Source: Phycisphaerae bacterium (lineage in GTDB: Bacteria; Chloroflexota; Anaerolineae; 4572-78; J111). Taken from it: a stretch of DNA of 54,643 nt. Shown in pieces: positions 8,109 to 17,931 of this stretch. The stretch is from positions 1 to 54,643 of the forward strand of contig JANQQF010000031.1 in assembly GCA_028285035.1 (NCBI GenBank), read 5' to 3'. Position numbers and translations under genes: made by a program. The notes beneath the pieces are model-generated. The model was given only the letters and a program-made list of their open reading frames with translations, searched no databases and was not told the DNA's origin. The stretch's first letter is position 1; every line of letters starts with the position of its first letter.

Positions 8109-8477
8109 TTAATTATTTTTATCATCCTGTTGGTCACACCAAGCCACAACGATGGCGGTTAACTCATCTTTCTTGGCCGCTAGATCAGCCAAGTCCGTAA
8201 ACTTCATTGATCGCGCTTCCTTCCCATCCCCCTCAAGGTTGGGAAAATCCCCTGGAATAAATTTACCTTTATGGAACATTAAACTGGCGTGTTTCTTGGA
8301 TTTTGGGAAAAAACTGGCCAAATTCCCGCGATAGACAAAGGTTGGGGCCTGCCACTTGATCGTTTCCTCTATGCGCGGGTCTGCGGCGAGGATGACCTCT
8401 CTCACGGCTTGGACAACCTCCTTCATCGGATTGTCGTAGCCGGCAAACCATTCATCGACAACGCTATTTCTATTCAT
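8109..8477 (-). CDS. DUF1801-domain protein (YdhG-like)
   Basis: The 122-residue protein matches the DUF1801 pattern: an N-terminal helix with VREVILAADPRIEETIKWQAP, an aromatic-rich core (FVYRGNLASFF), then LMFHKGKFI and a C-terminal helical tail. The family is widespread and small, with an SH3/cystatin-like alpha-beta fold; biochemical function is not established. A good ribosome binding site (AGAGGAG) precedes the ATG. It is first of a likely two-gene unit with the NTF2-like gene downstream. Confidence 0.8.
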   Translation of the reverse strand: MNRNSVVDEWFAGYDNPMKEVVQAVREVILAADPRIEETIKWQAPTFVYRGNLASFFPKSKKHASLMFHKGKFIPGDFPNLEGDGKEARSMKFTDLADLAAKKDELTAIVVAWCDQQDDKNN

Positions 8478-8527
8478 AGTAACTCCTCTGGTAAGATAAA
8501 ATAATCAGGGCCTAAGCAAAGCGTTGA

Positions 8528-8584
8528 TTGAGCCTGTCGAAATCAATGTTTGCGGGGCAACCTGTCTGGTTTCGACAAGCTCAA
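8528..8584. repeat. Inverted repeat of the widespread 'TTGAGCTTGTCGAAA' type
   Basis: TTGAGCCTGTCGAAA at 8528 and TTTCGACAAGCTCAA at 8570 are complementary with one G-T pair. This word is a common intergenic palindrome in many bacterial genomes. It may act as a terminator-like hairpin downstream of the SRPBCC gene. Confidence 0.7.
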
Positions 8585-8636
8585 CCGACACTTCACCCAT
8601 ATCCTGCGTAAGCCCTGAATAAAATTATTCATTTAT

Positions 8637-9077
8637 CTATGCTGTTAGCGCTGTAAGCCGCTCAGCCAATTGGTTGAGGGGTTCGGCCCAGCCCTGATTC
8701 AACAAATCGAGCGTGGTTTGATCTGAGATACCCGCTTGGCTTAAGCGTAATTTAGTCTTATGCCCCAGGTCGATGAACTCGAGGGTGACAACGGTCTCAT
8801 CGTTTGCCCCCTGCCATTTGTGGGTCAAAACGATTCGTTTGGGGGGATCAAGCGCCAGGATGGTGCCATAGAGATAGGTCAATTGGCCGCTGGTCGTGCG
8901 GATATGCCAGCGGCATTCCCCACCAAGGCGCAAGTCGATTTCTGCCCCCACCATTATTGTGCCACCGGGGCCGAACCAGCTTTTCATTAACTCCGGCATT
9001 GTAAAGTAATCAAAGACAATGTGTTGCGGGGCCGCGAAGATGTGCTCCATATGCAGCGTATGCGCATCGTTAGACAT
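8637..9077 (-). CDS. SRPBCC / AHSA1-like domain protein
   Basis: The 146-residue protein has the Bet v 1-like (SRPBCC) pattern of the AHSA1 family: FAAPQHIVFDYFTMPELMKSW, FGPGG, a strand-rich middle and a long C-terminal helix with LNQGWAEPLNQLAERL. These proteins have a deep hydrophobic pocket, and those paired with an ArsR regulator are often called activators of Hsp90 ATPase-like; ligand unknown. The start ATG at 9077 overlaps the stop of the ArsR gene by eight bases, so translation is probably coupled. A longer in-frame reading upstream merely shadows the ArsR gene. Confidence 0.88.
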   Translation of the reverse strand: MSNDAHTLHMEHIFAAPQHIVFDYFTMPELMKSWFGPGGTIMVGAEIDLRLGGECRWHIRTTSGQLTYLYGTILALDPPKRIVLTHKWQGANDETVVTLEFIDLGHKTKLRLSQAGISDQTTLDLLNQGWAEPLNQLAERLTALTA

Positions 9078-9390
9078 CGTCCGCCTGCCGTTTTTCAAGC
9101 TCACGATCGAGTGCCTCAAACTGCTGCTCCCACGATTGGCGATATTGATCGAGCCAATCGGAGGCCTCCTTGAAACCCTCATATCGAATGGAGCAGATCC
9201 AATATTGACGGTCACGGACCCGTTCGATCAAGCCTGCCGTCTCTAAAATTTTTAGGTGTCGCGAAATGGCCGAGGCCGTCATCGAAAATGGCTGGCTCAA
9301 TTCACCGACATTGGCCGGACCGTCGAGCAAGCGCCGTAAGATTTCAATGCGGGTCGGATCACCGAGTGCCGCGAACGTTTGACTTAGCAT
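9070..9390 (-). CDS. ArsR-family transcriptional repressor
   Basis: The 106-residue winged-helix protein starts FAALGDPTRIEILRRLLDGP, has the recognition helix region SMTASAISRHLKILE, and continues into the wing VRDRQYW. It lacks the metal-binding cysteines of ArsR/SmtB metal sensors; the only Cys is in the wing/dimer region. It therefore belongs to the large non-metal group that is typically paired with an SRPBCC protein. It overlaps the SRPBCC gene by eight bases. The A/T-rich palindromes at 9419-9444, about 30 bases upstream, are the likely autoregulatory operator. Confidence 0.9.
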   Translation of the reverse strand: MLSQTFAALGDPTRIEILRRLLDGPANVGELSQPFSMTASAISRHLKILETAGLIERVRDRQYWICSIRYEGFKEASDWLDQYRQSWEQQFEALDRELEKRQADDV

Positions 9391-9418
9391 TATAATTCCG
9401 TCTATTATTTCATTATTT

Positions 9419-9444
9419 CGTTAATTAACGAATCGTTTAATTAA
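9419..9444. promoter_or_regulatory. Palindromic operator candidate upstream of the ArsR gene
   Basis: CGTTAATTAACG (9419-9430) is a perfect 12-base palindrome. It overlaps a longer imperfect one in which TTAATTAACGA (9421-9431) mirrors TCGTTTAATTAA (ending 9444), with one extra base. The site is 29 bases upstream of the arsR start codon, the usual place for ArsR autorepression. Binding is inferred. Confidence 0.55.
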
Positions 9445-9495
9445 AGTTGACATATCATATTCCAGAATAGGTTCATTGTCAAATATTTCGGTAAT

Positions 9496-9551
9496 GTAGG
9501 GGTGTCCCTTGTGGGCACCCGAAGCTGGACACCCACAAGGGATGCCTCTAC
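9496..9551. repeat. GTAGGGG-type intergenic inverted repeat
   Basis: The arms starting GTAGGGGTGTCCCTTGTGGG and ending CCCACAAGGGATGCCTCTAC are imperfectly complementary over about 23 bases. It is a member of the GTAGGGG...CCCCTAC hairpin repeats dispersed in many Chloroflexota and cyanobacterial genomes; a second, more degraded member is at 20641-20696. Confidence 0.6.
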
Positions 9552-9579
9552 AACTGCCCATTTGATTTCACGGCGTTCA

Positions 9580-10707
9580 TTATTGAAATTCGGCGACGGA
9601 GGGGCCGAGTACGTCCAATCGAGGTCGAATGCCAAGACCCGGCTCACGAGTCGCTTCGATAAAACCGTTGACTGGTTCGGCTGAACCATCGGCGGTGGCA
9701 ACAGTGGTCGAACTGTGGGCCATCAGCCAAAATTCGGTTCGGCATCGTTCCGGGGTCGATTGGGCCAAATGCAACATCCCTGTCATCCCTAATTCTGCGC
9801 CCCAAGTACATTGGAAATGAATGGGCACGCCCATCTCAACCAGAAAATCTCGGATTTTGCGGGCCTTGGTCAAACCGCCGACCCGAGCGGTCTTCAAGTT
9901 ATATCGGTCGAGCAGGCCATCGTGTCGGGCTTGCACCGCCATATTCATATCAACCGCGACCTCATCCAGCATGATCGATTGCGGGATACGTTGTCTCAAT
10001 AAGCGACAGTCTTCATAGGTGGCGCACGGTTGTTCATAGAGCACATTTCGATCACGTAGTGCCAGCCCAATCTTCAGGGCGTCGCTAAAGGGCCAACCCG
10101 AATTGGCATCGATCCAAACCAGAAATTCGGGACCTAATTCACGGGTGAGCAGATCAACAATTTGAATATCTCGATTGATATCGCTGGTCGCTTTCACCGA
10201 GACAATCCGATTGGGGCTTTGTTTGAAGCGCTCGGCCTCTGCCTTGATCGGTCCCACGATATCCCCCTCCCAGCTTGTGGCCGAGAGGCGAAAGCTTTGT
10301 GAAACAAGGAGCGGGGCCTCAAATCGGCCACCCCACAGATCACACAACGGCAGGCCAACGGATTTGCCCAAGATGTCCCAAAAGGCCATATCCAGGGCCG
10401 ACTTGGCATACTTATGACCGACCAGCAAGCTATCCATCACGGCATAGAGCGGTTCAGGCTGGCGCGGGTCCAACCCAATCAAATGGGGGGCCATCAGTGC
10501 GATGGCGGTGCGTGCCCCTTCCGGCGAGGCTTCGATGTACGTCGTACCAAACGGGCACGTTTCCCCCCAGCCGATCAGGCCCGTGTCCGTTTCCACCGCC
10601 ACAACCATATCATCAAACGAAGTGTAAGTGCGCCCTTTGGAAAGATGATAGGTGCCGCCGGGATAGTCGAGATCAACCGTGTACATCGATATTTTTGTGA
10701 TTTGCAT
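9580..10707 (-). CDS. Mandelate racemase/muconate lactonizing enzyme family protein (enolase superfamily), possibly cis-3-hydroxy-L-proline dehydratase-like
   Basis: The 375-residue protein has the enolase-superfamily capping domain (residues 1-125) and barrel. Visible active-site residues are Lys172 (VSVKAT), metal ligands Asp200 (DANSGW), Glu225 (YEQPC) and Asp248 (MLDEV), and Lys272 (NLKTARVGG). This is the MLE-subgroup arrangement with lysines on both faces. The N-terminal GGTYHLSKGRTYTSFDD resembles hydroxyproline/proline-betaine enzymes such as cis-3-hydroxy-L-proline dehydratase, which is a guess from memory and not a firm assignment. ATG at 10707 follows GAGG; a longer frame upstream is less likely. 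It stands alone on the minus strand. Confidence 0.85.
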   Translation of the reverse strand: MQITKISMYTVDLDYPGGTYHLSKGRTYTSFDDMVVAVETDTGLIGWGETCPFGTTYIEASPEGARTAIALMAPHLIGLDPRQPEPLYAVMDSLLVGHKYAKSALDMAFWDILGKSVGLPLCDLWGGRFEAPLLVSQSFRLSATSWEGDIVGPIKAEAERFKQSPNRIVSVKATSDINRDIQIVDLLTRELGPEFLVWIDANSGWPFSDALKIGLALRDRNVLYEQPCATYEDCRLLRQRIPQSIMLDEVAVDMNMAVQARHDGLLDRYNLKTARVGGLTKARKIRDFLVEMGVPIHFQCTWGAELGMTGMLHLAQSTPERCRTEFWLMAHSSTTVATADGSAEPVNGFIEATREPGLGIRPRLDVLGPSVAEFQ

Positions 10708-11199
10708 GGGTCTAACCTCGGATGCTTTGTGGGTGAGTTTTAATTGAGGTAGTTTATAACCAAGTGCCTTTGTCAGCAATCTTGCTTTTTAAGCTTTCGT
10801 CTGGCGGAATTTATAGGCGCTTATTCTCTTGAACTCGGTTGAGTGGGGTGTTAAGTAAGGTTTGGGGCGAGAGTGATATGGTTGACTGTGACATTGGATA
10901 TGGTCTCCTATTGTCAATGCAAATTTAAGTTTAATTCGTAGTAGTAGGCTGGGGGTATAGCTAAATGAGGTAAAAGCTGTAGCGACTCATGCTGAGAATC
11001 ACTGCTTTTCGAGCGTTTTGAGTTTGAAGGAAGCACATCAAACAGGGGCAAGTATAATCGCCTTAACTACAAACTAAGTTTGGTTTAGAGTTGGAAACTA
11101 TGTTTACAATGATGTGCTTGCATCTGGGTGTATAACCAGACCCTTTCAAATATAAAGCTAAATTTGCAGCGACAGGGCATGATACTGAATTTTAAACTG
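10708..11199. other. Intergenic gap with no recognised gene
   Basis: This 492-base stretch lies between the dehydratase start and the end of the nuclease gene. It is more A/T-rich than its neighbours and has no convincing open frame, RNA gene or long repeat that I can see. It marks the border between the metabolic genes and the R-M/transposase block. Confidence 0.5.
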
Positions 11200-11968
11200 C
11201 TATTTAGCAACGAATTCTTTGATGCGAGTATACTCAACCAATTGATCGAGAGTAGATAAAGTAAAAACTTTGCCTTCGGTTGCCAACAACATGTCTCTCA
11301 TATCTTGTCTTCTTACTCCAAAACCTCGGCCATCAATACAAGCGACAACTTCAAATGCATCATTTCCTTCTCTTTTTCTTTCATCTCGCATGTTGGCAAG
11401 ACGAATAATACGAGCTACTTTATCACGTGCGGTGCCGTCATCACCCGTAATTTTTGCCTCAACAATCACCGCTGGGGCATATTCGTCAGGAATGAAGAAA
11501 TCAGGTGCTTGGTCAAAACCAGGGATGCGTTCGGCTCGTTTTGTTTGCCTGTAAGTGACCTTGGCCTTACTCAGTTGTTTTTCAATTGCATTTTCCATAA
11601 TTGCACCGATTAACTCTGAATTTGACATCAAGCGTTCTGGCAGCCCCCTGAGATATATCACTTTCAAATTCCTCTCTTGCTAATTCTGCCCATTCTGGTG
11701 GTGACATCCCTAGAATTGTCCGAAGTACTACAAATGCCAGACTATTTTCTTGAAAGGCTTCCCAAATATTTTCTTTAGTCAGTTTTGAAAAAGATTTTGT
11801 TTGACGTTTCAAAGTTTCGAAAGCCCGCTGGAAATCAGGATATCCTATAAAGTTATCCCCTCTTGGTAAAGTTAAAAACTGAGATTGTAAACCGGCAAAT
11901 GTGGTATCAACCATCTCATCAAGTCGTACTTGTAGTTCATCAAGGCTCAATTTAAATGGTCTTGTCAT
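11200..11968 (-). pseudogene. Probable type II restriction endonuclease, interrupted by one extra base in a G5 run
   Basis: Two overlapping frames read as one 255-residue protein if one G is removed from the five-G run (C5 at 11644-11648 on the plus strand). The first frame covers 11968 down to the run; the second continues with LPERLMSNSELIG to the stop at 11200. The C-terminal half has a PD-(D/E)xK nuclease core: PDFF, then VEAK about 14 residues later. The total of 769 bases minus one is an exact number of codons. The methylase gene ends three bases upstream, so this is its likely restriction partner. The recognition sequence is unknown. As it stands the nuclease would be truncated near residue 109, with the catalytic part only on the second frame. 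Confidence 0.65.
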
Positions 11969-11971
11969 AGG

Positions 11972-14130
11972 TTAACCCTCTAAGGTTTTCTCGGCTAGTT
12001 TCGCAAAAAGCTGTTTAGTGAGTGTTTCTAGATTCACGGATTTAACAAATTGTTTGAGTGCCTTCTCTGATACCAATATTCTTCGATCTATATTATCCTG
12101 AGTGTTCCATTTTGGTGACAAATAGTTTACAGTAAAACGAGAAATGTGGCCGAGTGCTAGACATCTCAAATCGCCCTCTGTGATTTTTACCCCCCCTGCA
12201 ATTACTTGTATTGCTTCTTTTTCTAATATATTTCTTAGAGTGGTGGTATCCAGTTTTTGCAGATCATCTAGCTTAATGATGCTAGTTTTTCGGCAGACGA
12301 AAACTGTATCCAATATAGATGATTTTGTACCCGCAATGTGTATTGAGGCATTCATTTCAGCAGCTACCGGCAAAGTCGCTGTACAACTGATTTGCGCGTC
12401 CAAAATAGCAACAATAATTGGGATGTAAGCATTAATATCATTATGATGGTATGTAAAAACGAAAGGAGCATCTTTCTTTAGTGCTGCCGCATAGTGACAG
12501 AATATATTTGATAACCCAGTAGTAAAATGAGTAATCCCTCTTTCAAGTGTAAAGTTTACAGTTAACTCATTAGGTGATCTGGTGCTATTTTTTTGGAACT
12601 CGTACAAATCTTTACCTAAACCCAATCTTAACCAAACAAAACAAAAATCCATCAATTCTGCGTATTGGACATTATCGAAATATGGAGGGTCAGTAAAAAC
12701 CCCATCTAATGAATTCGGCTTCAATGAGATATCGGTAGCTGTTGAAGCAGCTAAATATGCTTGAGGAATTTCCCCACTTGGAAATCTACTAATAATCTGA
12801 GCTGATATCTTTTCGTCCTTTAGTGTGACAACCGTTTTCCGATTCTTATTTCTCCGTATTTCAAAAGGATTATCACAGTATTCCTTTGCTCGGCTATATT
12901 TCTCAATAAAGTGTCGATAAGCACCTGATCCGATTTTTGGTATTCCGAGTAAATTATTCTCGCATTGTACTAAACCTACCGGAAAACCATGTATGCTGAA
13001 GATATCTTGACACTTTAGTGCATAAGTGTCATAGCGGCATAGCATGTTTTGGTAACGAAGAAAGTCGGAAAAAACTGTTAGTAAGGCATGACGGTATTGG
13101 GTTTGACCTACTTGAAGGATGCGGTGGAGGAGGGTGTTAAGTCCAAATAGCTGTCTATCATTAAACATTTCACGATAGTATCGATACCCCCATTTATGCA
13201 GGCGAGCGGTTTCATCTCCAATCGGTATTTCATCATTGGGAATTATTGGGTTTGCCACTTGATGTAGCATTTCATTGACATCTTCGAGACAATCTAAATC
13301 TCGACTGTCTGGACGTTTAAAGAAACGCCCTTTATGGGTTGGCTTACAATGTGAACAATGATACTCAATTGCCCACATTCTATGGTTGGGGGCTTGCTTA
13401 ATTGTTTGACTAGGATAACCAAATATGTAATTACATTTATAACATTTGGCTTTATTTTTTGTCGCGGGACCTTCTAAAAAAATAAGGGAGTTACATTCTA
13501 TACATTTTTCGGGGTTATCTCTTGTAGGTACCTGATCAAATTCATTTAAACAACCACAGCTAGAGCATAGTAAAACATTATTGGGATGTCGAACAGCCTT
13601 TGCTAGCCTATAATTTGGAAAAAGATCATTACTGCATCCACAACTGGGACATGGGGCTGTCTTTACCCAAATAAAATACTTTACATCAGCAAATTTACCA
13701 CATTTAATACACCTTGTTTTATAAAGTGGTTTTATTTTACTTTCAACGTCTGAAATAACTTGTTCTGCGATACTTCTAAATTCTGATAAGTCTAAGGGAG
13801 CAAGGGATTGTCGTACAATCCAGTAAGCCATTGGGTTAATATCTGTACCAATTACGTGAAATCCAAGTCTATTTGCTTCAATTATCGGTGTTCCCCCCCC
13901 ATAAAAGGGTCGGCAATTACACCTTTTAATTTGTGGGGTTGCCAGTATTCTTCTTCTAACTTTTCAAAACCATTAAATTCGGAAAGTAACAGACTGCGAA
14001 AAACTGTGCCGGGGCGTCGGGCAAACCATTTATGGATACCAATAACGGGACGATAGCTTTGTTGAATCTGTTTTTCTCGTAAAGCTAAGGAGGTAGCAAA
14101 TTTGGCATCAAATTTTTGCTCGATACTCAA
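11972..14130 (-). pseudogene. Zinc-ribbon DNA methyltransferase (COG1743/DUF1156-like), interrupted at a G8 run
   Basis: An N-terminal frame (13882-14130) ends at the SAM-binding motif ADPFMGG, and a second frame continues IIEANRLGF...INPMAYW to 11972. Adding one G to the eight-G run (C8 at 13893-13900 on the plus strand) restores DPFMGGGTPIIEA and gives a continuous 719-residue protein. Other marks are GIHKWFARRPGT near the start, six CxxC pairs (CIKC, CPSC, CSSC, CIEC, CYKC, CSHC) making about three zinc ribbons, and the catalytic DPPYFDNVQYAEL. The motif order (SAM site first, DPPY later) is that of gamma/alpha-type amino-methyltransferases. It modifies adenine or N4-cytosine in DNA to protect against the adjacent nuclease. 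The break may be real, phase-variable, or a sequencing error. Confidence 0.75.
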
Positions 14131-14429
14131 TATACAATTTCCCCACTATTTAGAATAATTATAAACTACGACAAGAGGCTGATCATTATAGTATAGTAAA
14201 GTGGGAGATTTGCCAATATGTTTTAGATGAGGGTTTATATTTTGAAAAAACTAGTAAACTTTAAGACTTTGGCGAAAATAGAGCCAAAGAGATGAAAATG
14301 AACCTTAACAAGCTCCCAAAGTGGAAGCAGAAGACGCAGGGCAAGGAACCGAAAAAGCTAAGGGCTTGAGCGGTAGATCAGAATTTGAGAAGGCCGCAGG
14401 TAGAAAAAATGGCAATGGGGTCGGTTCTT

Positions 14430-15769
14430 TTAAGGCTGAAGAATAAAACGATTGAGAACCAGCTGAACTTGACCCAATTGAGCGGCTTGCTGACAAGCAG
14501 AGGTCAGGAGGTGGCAAGCGTGCTCCTGGCGATGAGTGCGAATAACATCGGCTAGGGAAGAGAAGTGCTCTGAGTGCTGTGGATGGTTAAAGCGCCACTG
14601 GATATAGGCCAAAGCCAAAAAAACGATAGCATACCATTTTTCTACGGCTTCAAAGGATTGGACCCGAAAGTCACCCAGTCCCAGAAACTGCTTAAGATAA
14701 AAGTTATCGACTTCAATGGACCACCGAACTTGATAAGTAGACAGTGCTTTTTTGGCCGACAAAGTGAGATCGGTCGATAAAAAGTACTTGGGGCGTTTGT
14801 CCCCAGGGTGCCGTTTACTGATAAAGACACAGACATCAAAGGATAGATTTTTGAGCCGACCGGTGAGGGGGCGGACCAGATAAATCCGTTCTTTTTGGTC
14901 TGTAGCGGTCAATTTGATGCGCTTGTACCGCTGGTGCTTAAGGTCTCGGTTCCATTGAGACAACTTTTATCATTAAGAAGACGATTGGACTTGATGGCAC
15001 AGATCATGTGCCAGCCCTGACGCCGACAGAATTTCAACAGTTTATTGGAGGCATACCAACTATCGCACAAGAGATAGACCCGATACCCCTTGGGGAGCTG
15101 TTTTTTCAATTGAACCAGCATCTCTCGGGTCAGCGCGTACTTGCTGCGAAAACGAAGCCGTTTGTCTTTGGGGCGATCTCGGTTCAATTGGCGCACCGTC
15201 TTCCCTCTTAGATACAGACGATGGTCATAGCTGTAGGCCACCTGTCCGATTTGCAGCCGGACTTCAATATGGACCACCCCATTGCTGTACACTGGCTTGC
15301 TCGGGCTACTCTTCGTGTGGTCGTGGTGAAAGGCCACCGGTTCAATATGTCGGGTCCCTTTGTCCTTTTCTGACAAGCAGTCATCCACACTGATGAAAAT
15401 TACCTTTTCCCCTTCTGTTTGGCTCAATGCAACCAACTCTTCGCTCACGAATTTGCCCACCGCTTCTCGTATCTCTCCCCCTTCCCACGGACTGATCCGC
15501 AGACAATCTGCTCCATTACTGGGGTCGGGGGCCTCTCCCATCAACCGATACAGTCCGCTCAACGTCTTGTGGGCACTATCGCTCACAATCACCGCATCCG
15601 CTATTCGTTCGACATGCTTTCGTTGGGGCTTGCTTAGATTCAATTGTAAAAGAACTATAAATGTGATGAGTTTGCTCGATTGGTGTACAATTTGTTTTAG
15701 CAAGAGGGCACCTCGGATAGTTTCAGGTTTGGTCACCTTTATCCTATCCCGGTTTCCTCTTGCTTTCAA
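14430..15769 (-). pseudogene. IS4-superfamily DDE transposase, interrupted by a one-base shift
   Basis: Two frames (14909-15769 and 14430-14963) join into 446 residues if one A is added to the A4 run (T4 at 14965-14968 on the plus strand). The first part has VIFISVDDCLSEKDKG (first catalytic Asp) and YRVYLLCDSWYAS (second). The second part has YQVRWSIEVDNFYLK, which fits the Y-(2)-R-(3)-E-(6)-K signature of IS4-type transposases. The start is uncertain: TTG at 15769 or an internal GTG. Ends were not firmly found; GTCTTAAA at 15848 and its complement TTTAAGAC at 14260 are tentative. The flanking 14131-14429 gap holds no other gene. It lies between the R-M genes and the GH127 gene. Confidence 0.75.
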
Positions 15770-15881
15770 CTTTTACTCTTTTCCCCAATCTCCAGTAACC
15801 TTATTAACCCGATGTATTAGGTTAAATTTCGTAATGATAGACCTTTTGTCTTAAAATTCTTATTCGATTAGGAGCAATCAC

Positions 15882-17819
15882 ATGCCAACACAAACCAACG
15901 TCGGCCCGGTCAATAATCACGCCTCAAAAGAATCAACCCTGCGCACGCTGCCCTACCCAGCAACCCAAATCACGGCAGGCTTTTGGGCCAGCTATCAACA
16001 CACCAACCGCATGGTCAGTCTGGCGCATGGGTATGCGATGCTGGAGAAGGCGGGGAATTTTAAGAATTTGCGGCTGGCGGCGGGGACCGCTGAGGGGACG
16101 TTTCGGGGGTATTGGTTTGCAGATTCGGATGTGTACAAATGGCTGGAGGCGGTGGCCTGGGAGTTGGGGCGGGCGCCGGATGCGGCGTTGGCTGAGATGG
16201 GGGATAAGGCCATTGCCTTGGTGGAGCAAGCGCAGGAGACAACAGGCTATCTAAATAGTTACTATCAGGTGGTCAAGCCTGCCGCCCGCTGGACCGATTT
16301 GGATCACGGTCACGAACTGTACTGTGCTGGACATCTGATTCAGGCCGCGATTGCTTACAAGCGGGCCTTGGGCGATCACCGCTTGTTCAAGGTGGCCTTG
16401 AAGTTTGTGGTACATCTTGATGAAACGTTGGTGCGTAGTAGTCGGACGGAGACGGCGGGTCATCCCGAAATCGAGATGGCACTGGTGGAGCTGTATCGGG
16501 AAACGGGTAACGCTCACTATCTGGAATTGGCTCAGATTTTTATCGACCGACGCGGCACCAATAAAATGAGTGGTCACGCCGGATACGGCCCTACCTATCA
16601 GCAGGATCACGTGCCCGTGCGCGAGGCAACAGAGGTGGCGGGGCACGCGGTGCGCCAGCTTTATTTGACCACAGGCGTGACCGATCTCTATATGGAGCAG
16701 GGGGAGACGGCCCTGCTGACGGCGATGGATACTCTGTGGGACGATATGACCCAACGGAAGTTGTATGTGACCGGGGGCATCGGCTCACGCTTTGATGGCG
16801 AGTCGTTTGGTGCGCCGTATGAACTGCCGTCGGATACCGGCTACTGTGAAACCTGTGCGGCCATTGCCAGCCTGATGTGGAATTGGCGGTTGCTGCTGCT
16901 AACAGGGGAGCGACGCTATGCCGATTTGTTTGAGCGGACGCTGTTTAATGGGGTCTTGAGCAGCCCCGGCTTGGAGGGCAAGAGTTACTTGTACGTCAAT
17001 CCGCTGCACGTACGGCACGGTCGGTATGTGCGAGCCTCGACGAATGTGGCGACGGGGGCCGAGCGGCTGCGTCCCGAATGGCATAGCTGCGCCTGCTGCC
17101 CGTCCAATGTGATGCGCCTGTTTTCCAGCCTGAGCCACTATCTGGCCACGGTCAACGAGTCAGGCGTGCAACTTCATCAATACGCCACCGCTCATCTGGC
17201 GGTGATAGTGCAGGATCAACCGGTGCAATTGAACATTGACACCGCCTATCCGTGGGATGGTCAGATTTCGGTTACGATCAAGGAAAGCCCCGTTTCGCCG
17301 TGGGCCTTGTCACTGCGATTACCCGCGTGGTGCAGCCACTATACAGTCTCACTAAACGGGAGTGAGGTTGAGGTCGGTGTGAACCACAAGGGCTACCTGA
17401 CTCTCGCCAGACAATGGCAAGCGGGTGATGACGTACGCCTCGATTTGCAAATGGACCCGACTTTCATTGCCCCGCATCCCCGCATCGATGCCCTGCGTGG
17501 TTGTCTTTCCCTTCAGCGCGGCCCCCTTGTCTACTGCTTCGAGTCTCACGATCAGCCGGAGGAGTTTGATTTACTCGATGTGACAGTGTCACCGTCAGCA
17601 GATGTACAAGTCACAACCACGGATCAACTTGGTGGTCTGGAGACGCTTCAACTGAAGGGGCAGGTGGCTGACCCGACTTGGGGTGAGGCGTTGTATCGCC
17701 CGCTAGCTGACGTGCCCCCCACCGAAGCGCGGGAGGTCGCGTTAACGGCCATCCCCTACTTCGCCTGGGGTAATCGCGGAATGCGGAGTATGCGGATTTG
17801 GCTGCCGATGGCTGGATAA
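15882..17819 (+). CDS. Glycoside hydrolase family 127 (beta-L-arabinofuranosidase-type, DUF1680)
   Basis: The 645-residue protein is colinear with GH127 enzymes such as HypBA1, which remove terminal beta-L-arabinofuranose with a cysteine nucleophile held by zinc. The key residues are visible: Glu323-x-Cys325 (GYCETCAA) and Cys405-Cys406 (CACCPSN), corresponding to the zinc ligands and nucleophile. An alpha/alpha-barrel domain covers about residues 20-420, and beta domains follow. There is no signal peptide, so it likely acts on imported oligosaccharides in the cytoplasm. GGAG precedes the ATG by nine bases. RidA and an M3 peptidase follow on the same strand, with a 112-base gap containing repeats that suggests a separate promoter. 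Confidence 0.92.
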   Translation: MPTQTNVGPVNNHASKESTLRTLPYPATQITAGFWASYQHTNRMVSLAHGYAMLEKAGNFKNLRLAAGTAEGTFRGYWFADSDVYKWLEAVAWELGRAPDAALAEMGDKAIALVEQAQETTGYLNSYYQVVKPAARWTDLDHGHELYCAGHLIQAAIAYKRALGDHRLFKVALKFVVHLDETLVRSSRTETAGHPEIEMALVELYRETGNAHYLELAQIFIDRRGTNKMSGHAGYGPTYQQDHVPVREATEVAGHAVRQLYLTTGVTDLYMEQGETALLTAMDTLWDDMTQRKLYVTGGIGSRFDGESFGAPYELPSDTGYCETCAAIASLMWNWRLLLLTGERRYADLFERTLFNGVLSSPGLEGKSYLYVNPLHVRHGRYVRASTNVATGAERLRPEWHSCACCPSNVMRLFSSLSHYLATVNESGVQLHQYATAHLAVIVQDQPVQLNIDTAYPWDGQISVTIKESPVSPWALSLRLPAWCSHYTVSLNGSEVEVGVNHKGYLTLARQWQAGDDVRLDLQMDPTFIAPHPRIDALRGCLSLQRGPLVYCFESHDQPEEFDLLDVTVSPSADVQVTTTDQLGGLETLQLKGQVADPTWGEALYRPLADVPPTEAREVALTAIPYFAWGNRGMRSMRIWLPMAG

Positions 17820-17834
17820 ACGTACTCACCTCAC

Positions 17835-17910
17835 TTGGGAACGCTTTGGGAACGCCTGTTGTTGTATTGTCATCACACAATACCAATGGATTGAGGTTAT
17901 GATCAATCCA
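17835..17910. promoter_or_regulatory. Direct repeat and hairpin upstream of the RidA gene
   Basis: TTGGGAACGC occurs twice with an 11-base period (17835 and 17846). GTATTGT/ACAATAC follow, then TGGATTGA/TCAATCCA form a perfect 8-base hairpin at 17887-17910, just before the RidA start. An operator or attenuator is possible; only the repeats themselves are certain. Confidence 0.35.
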
Positions 17911-17931
17911 CCGAAATAATGTGAGGCAAAT

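Noticed and set aside
10275..10743. Plus-strand frames opposite the enolase-superfamily gene
   Set aside because: Pro/Arg-rich shadows with no start signals; the minus-strand gene has all active-site residues.
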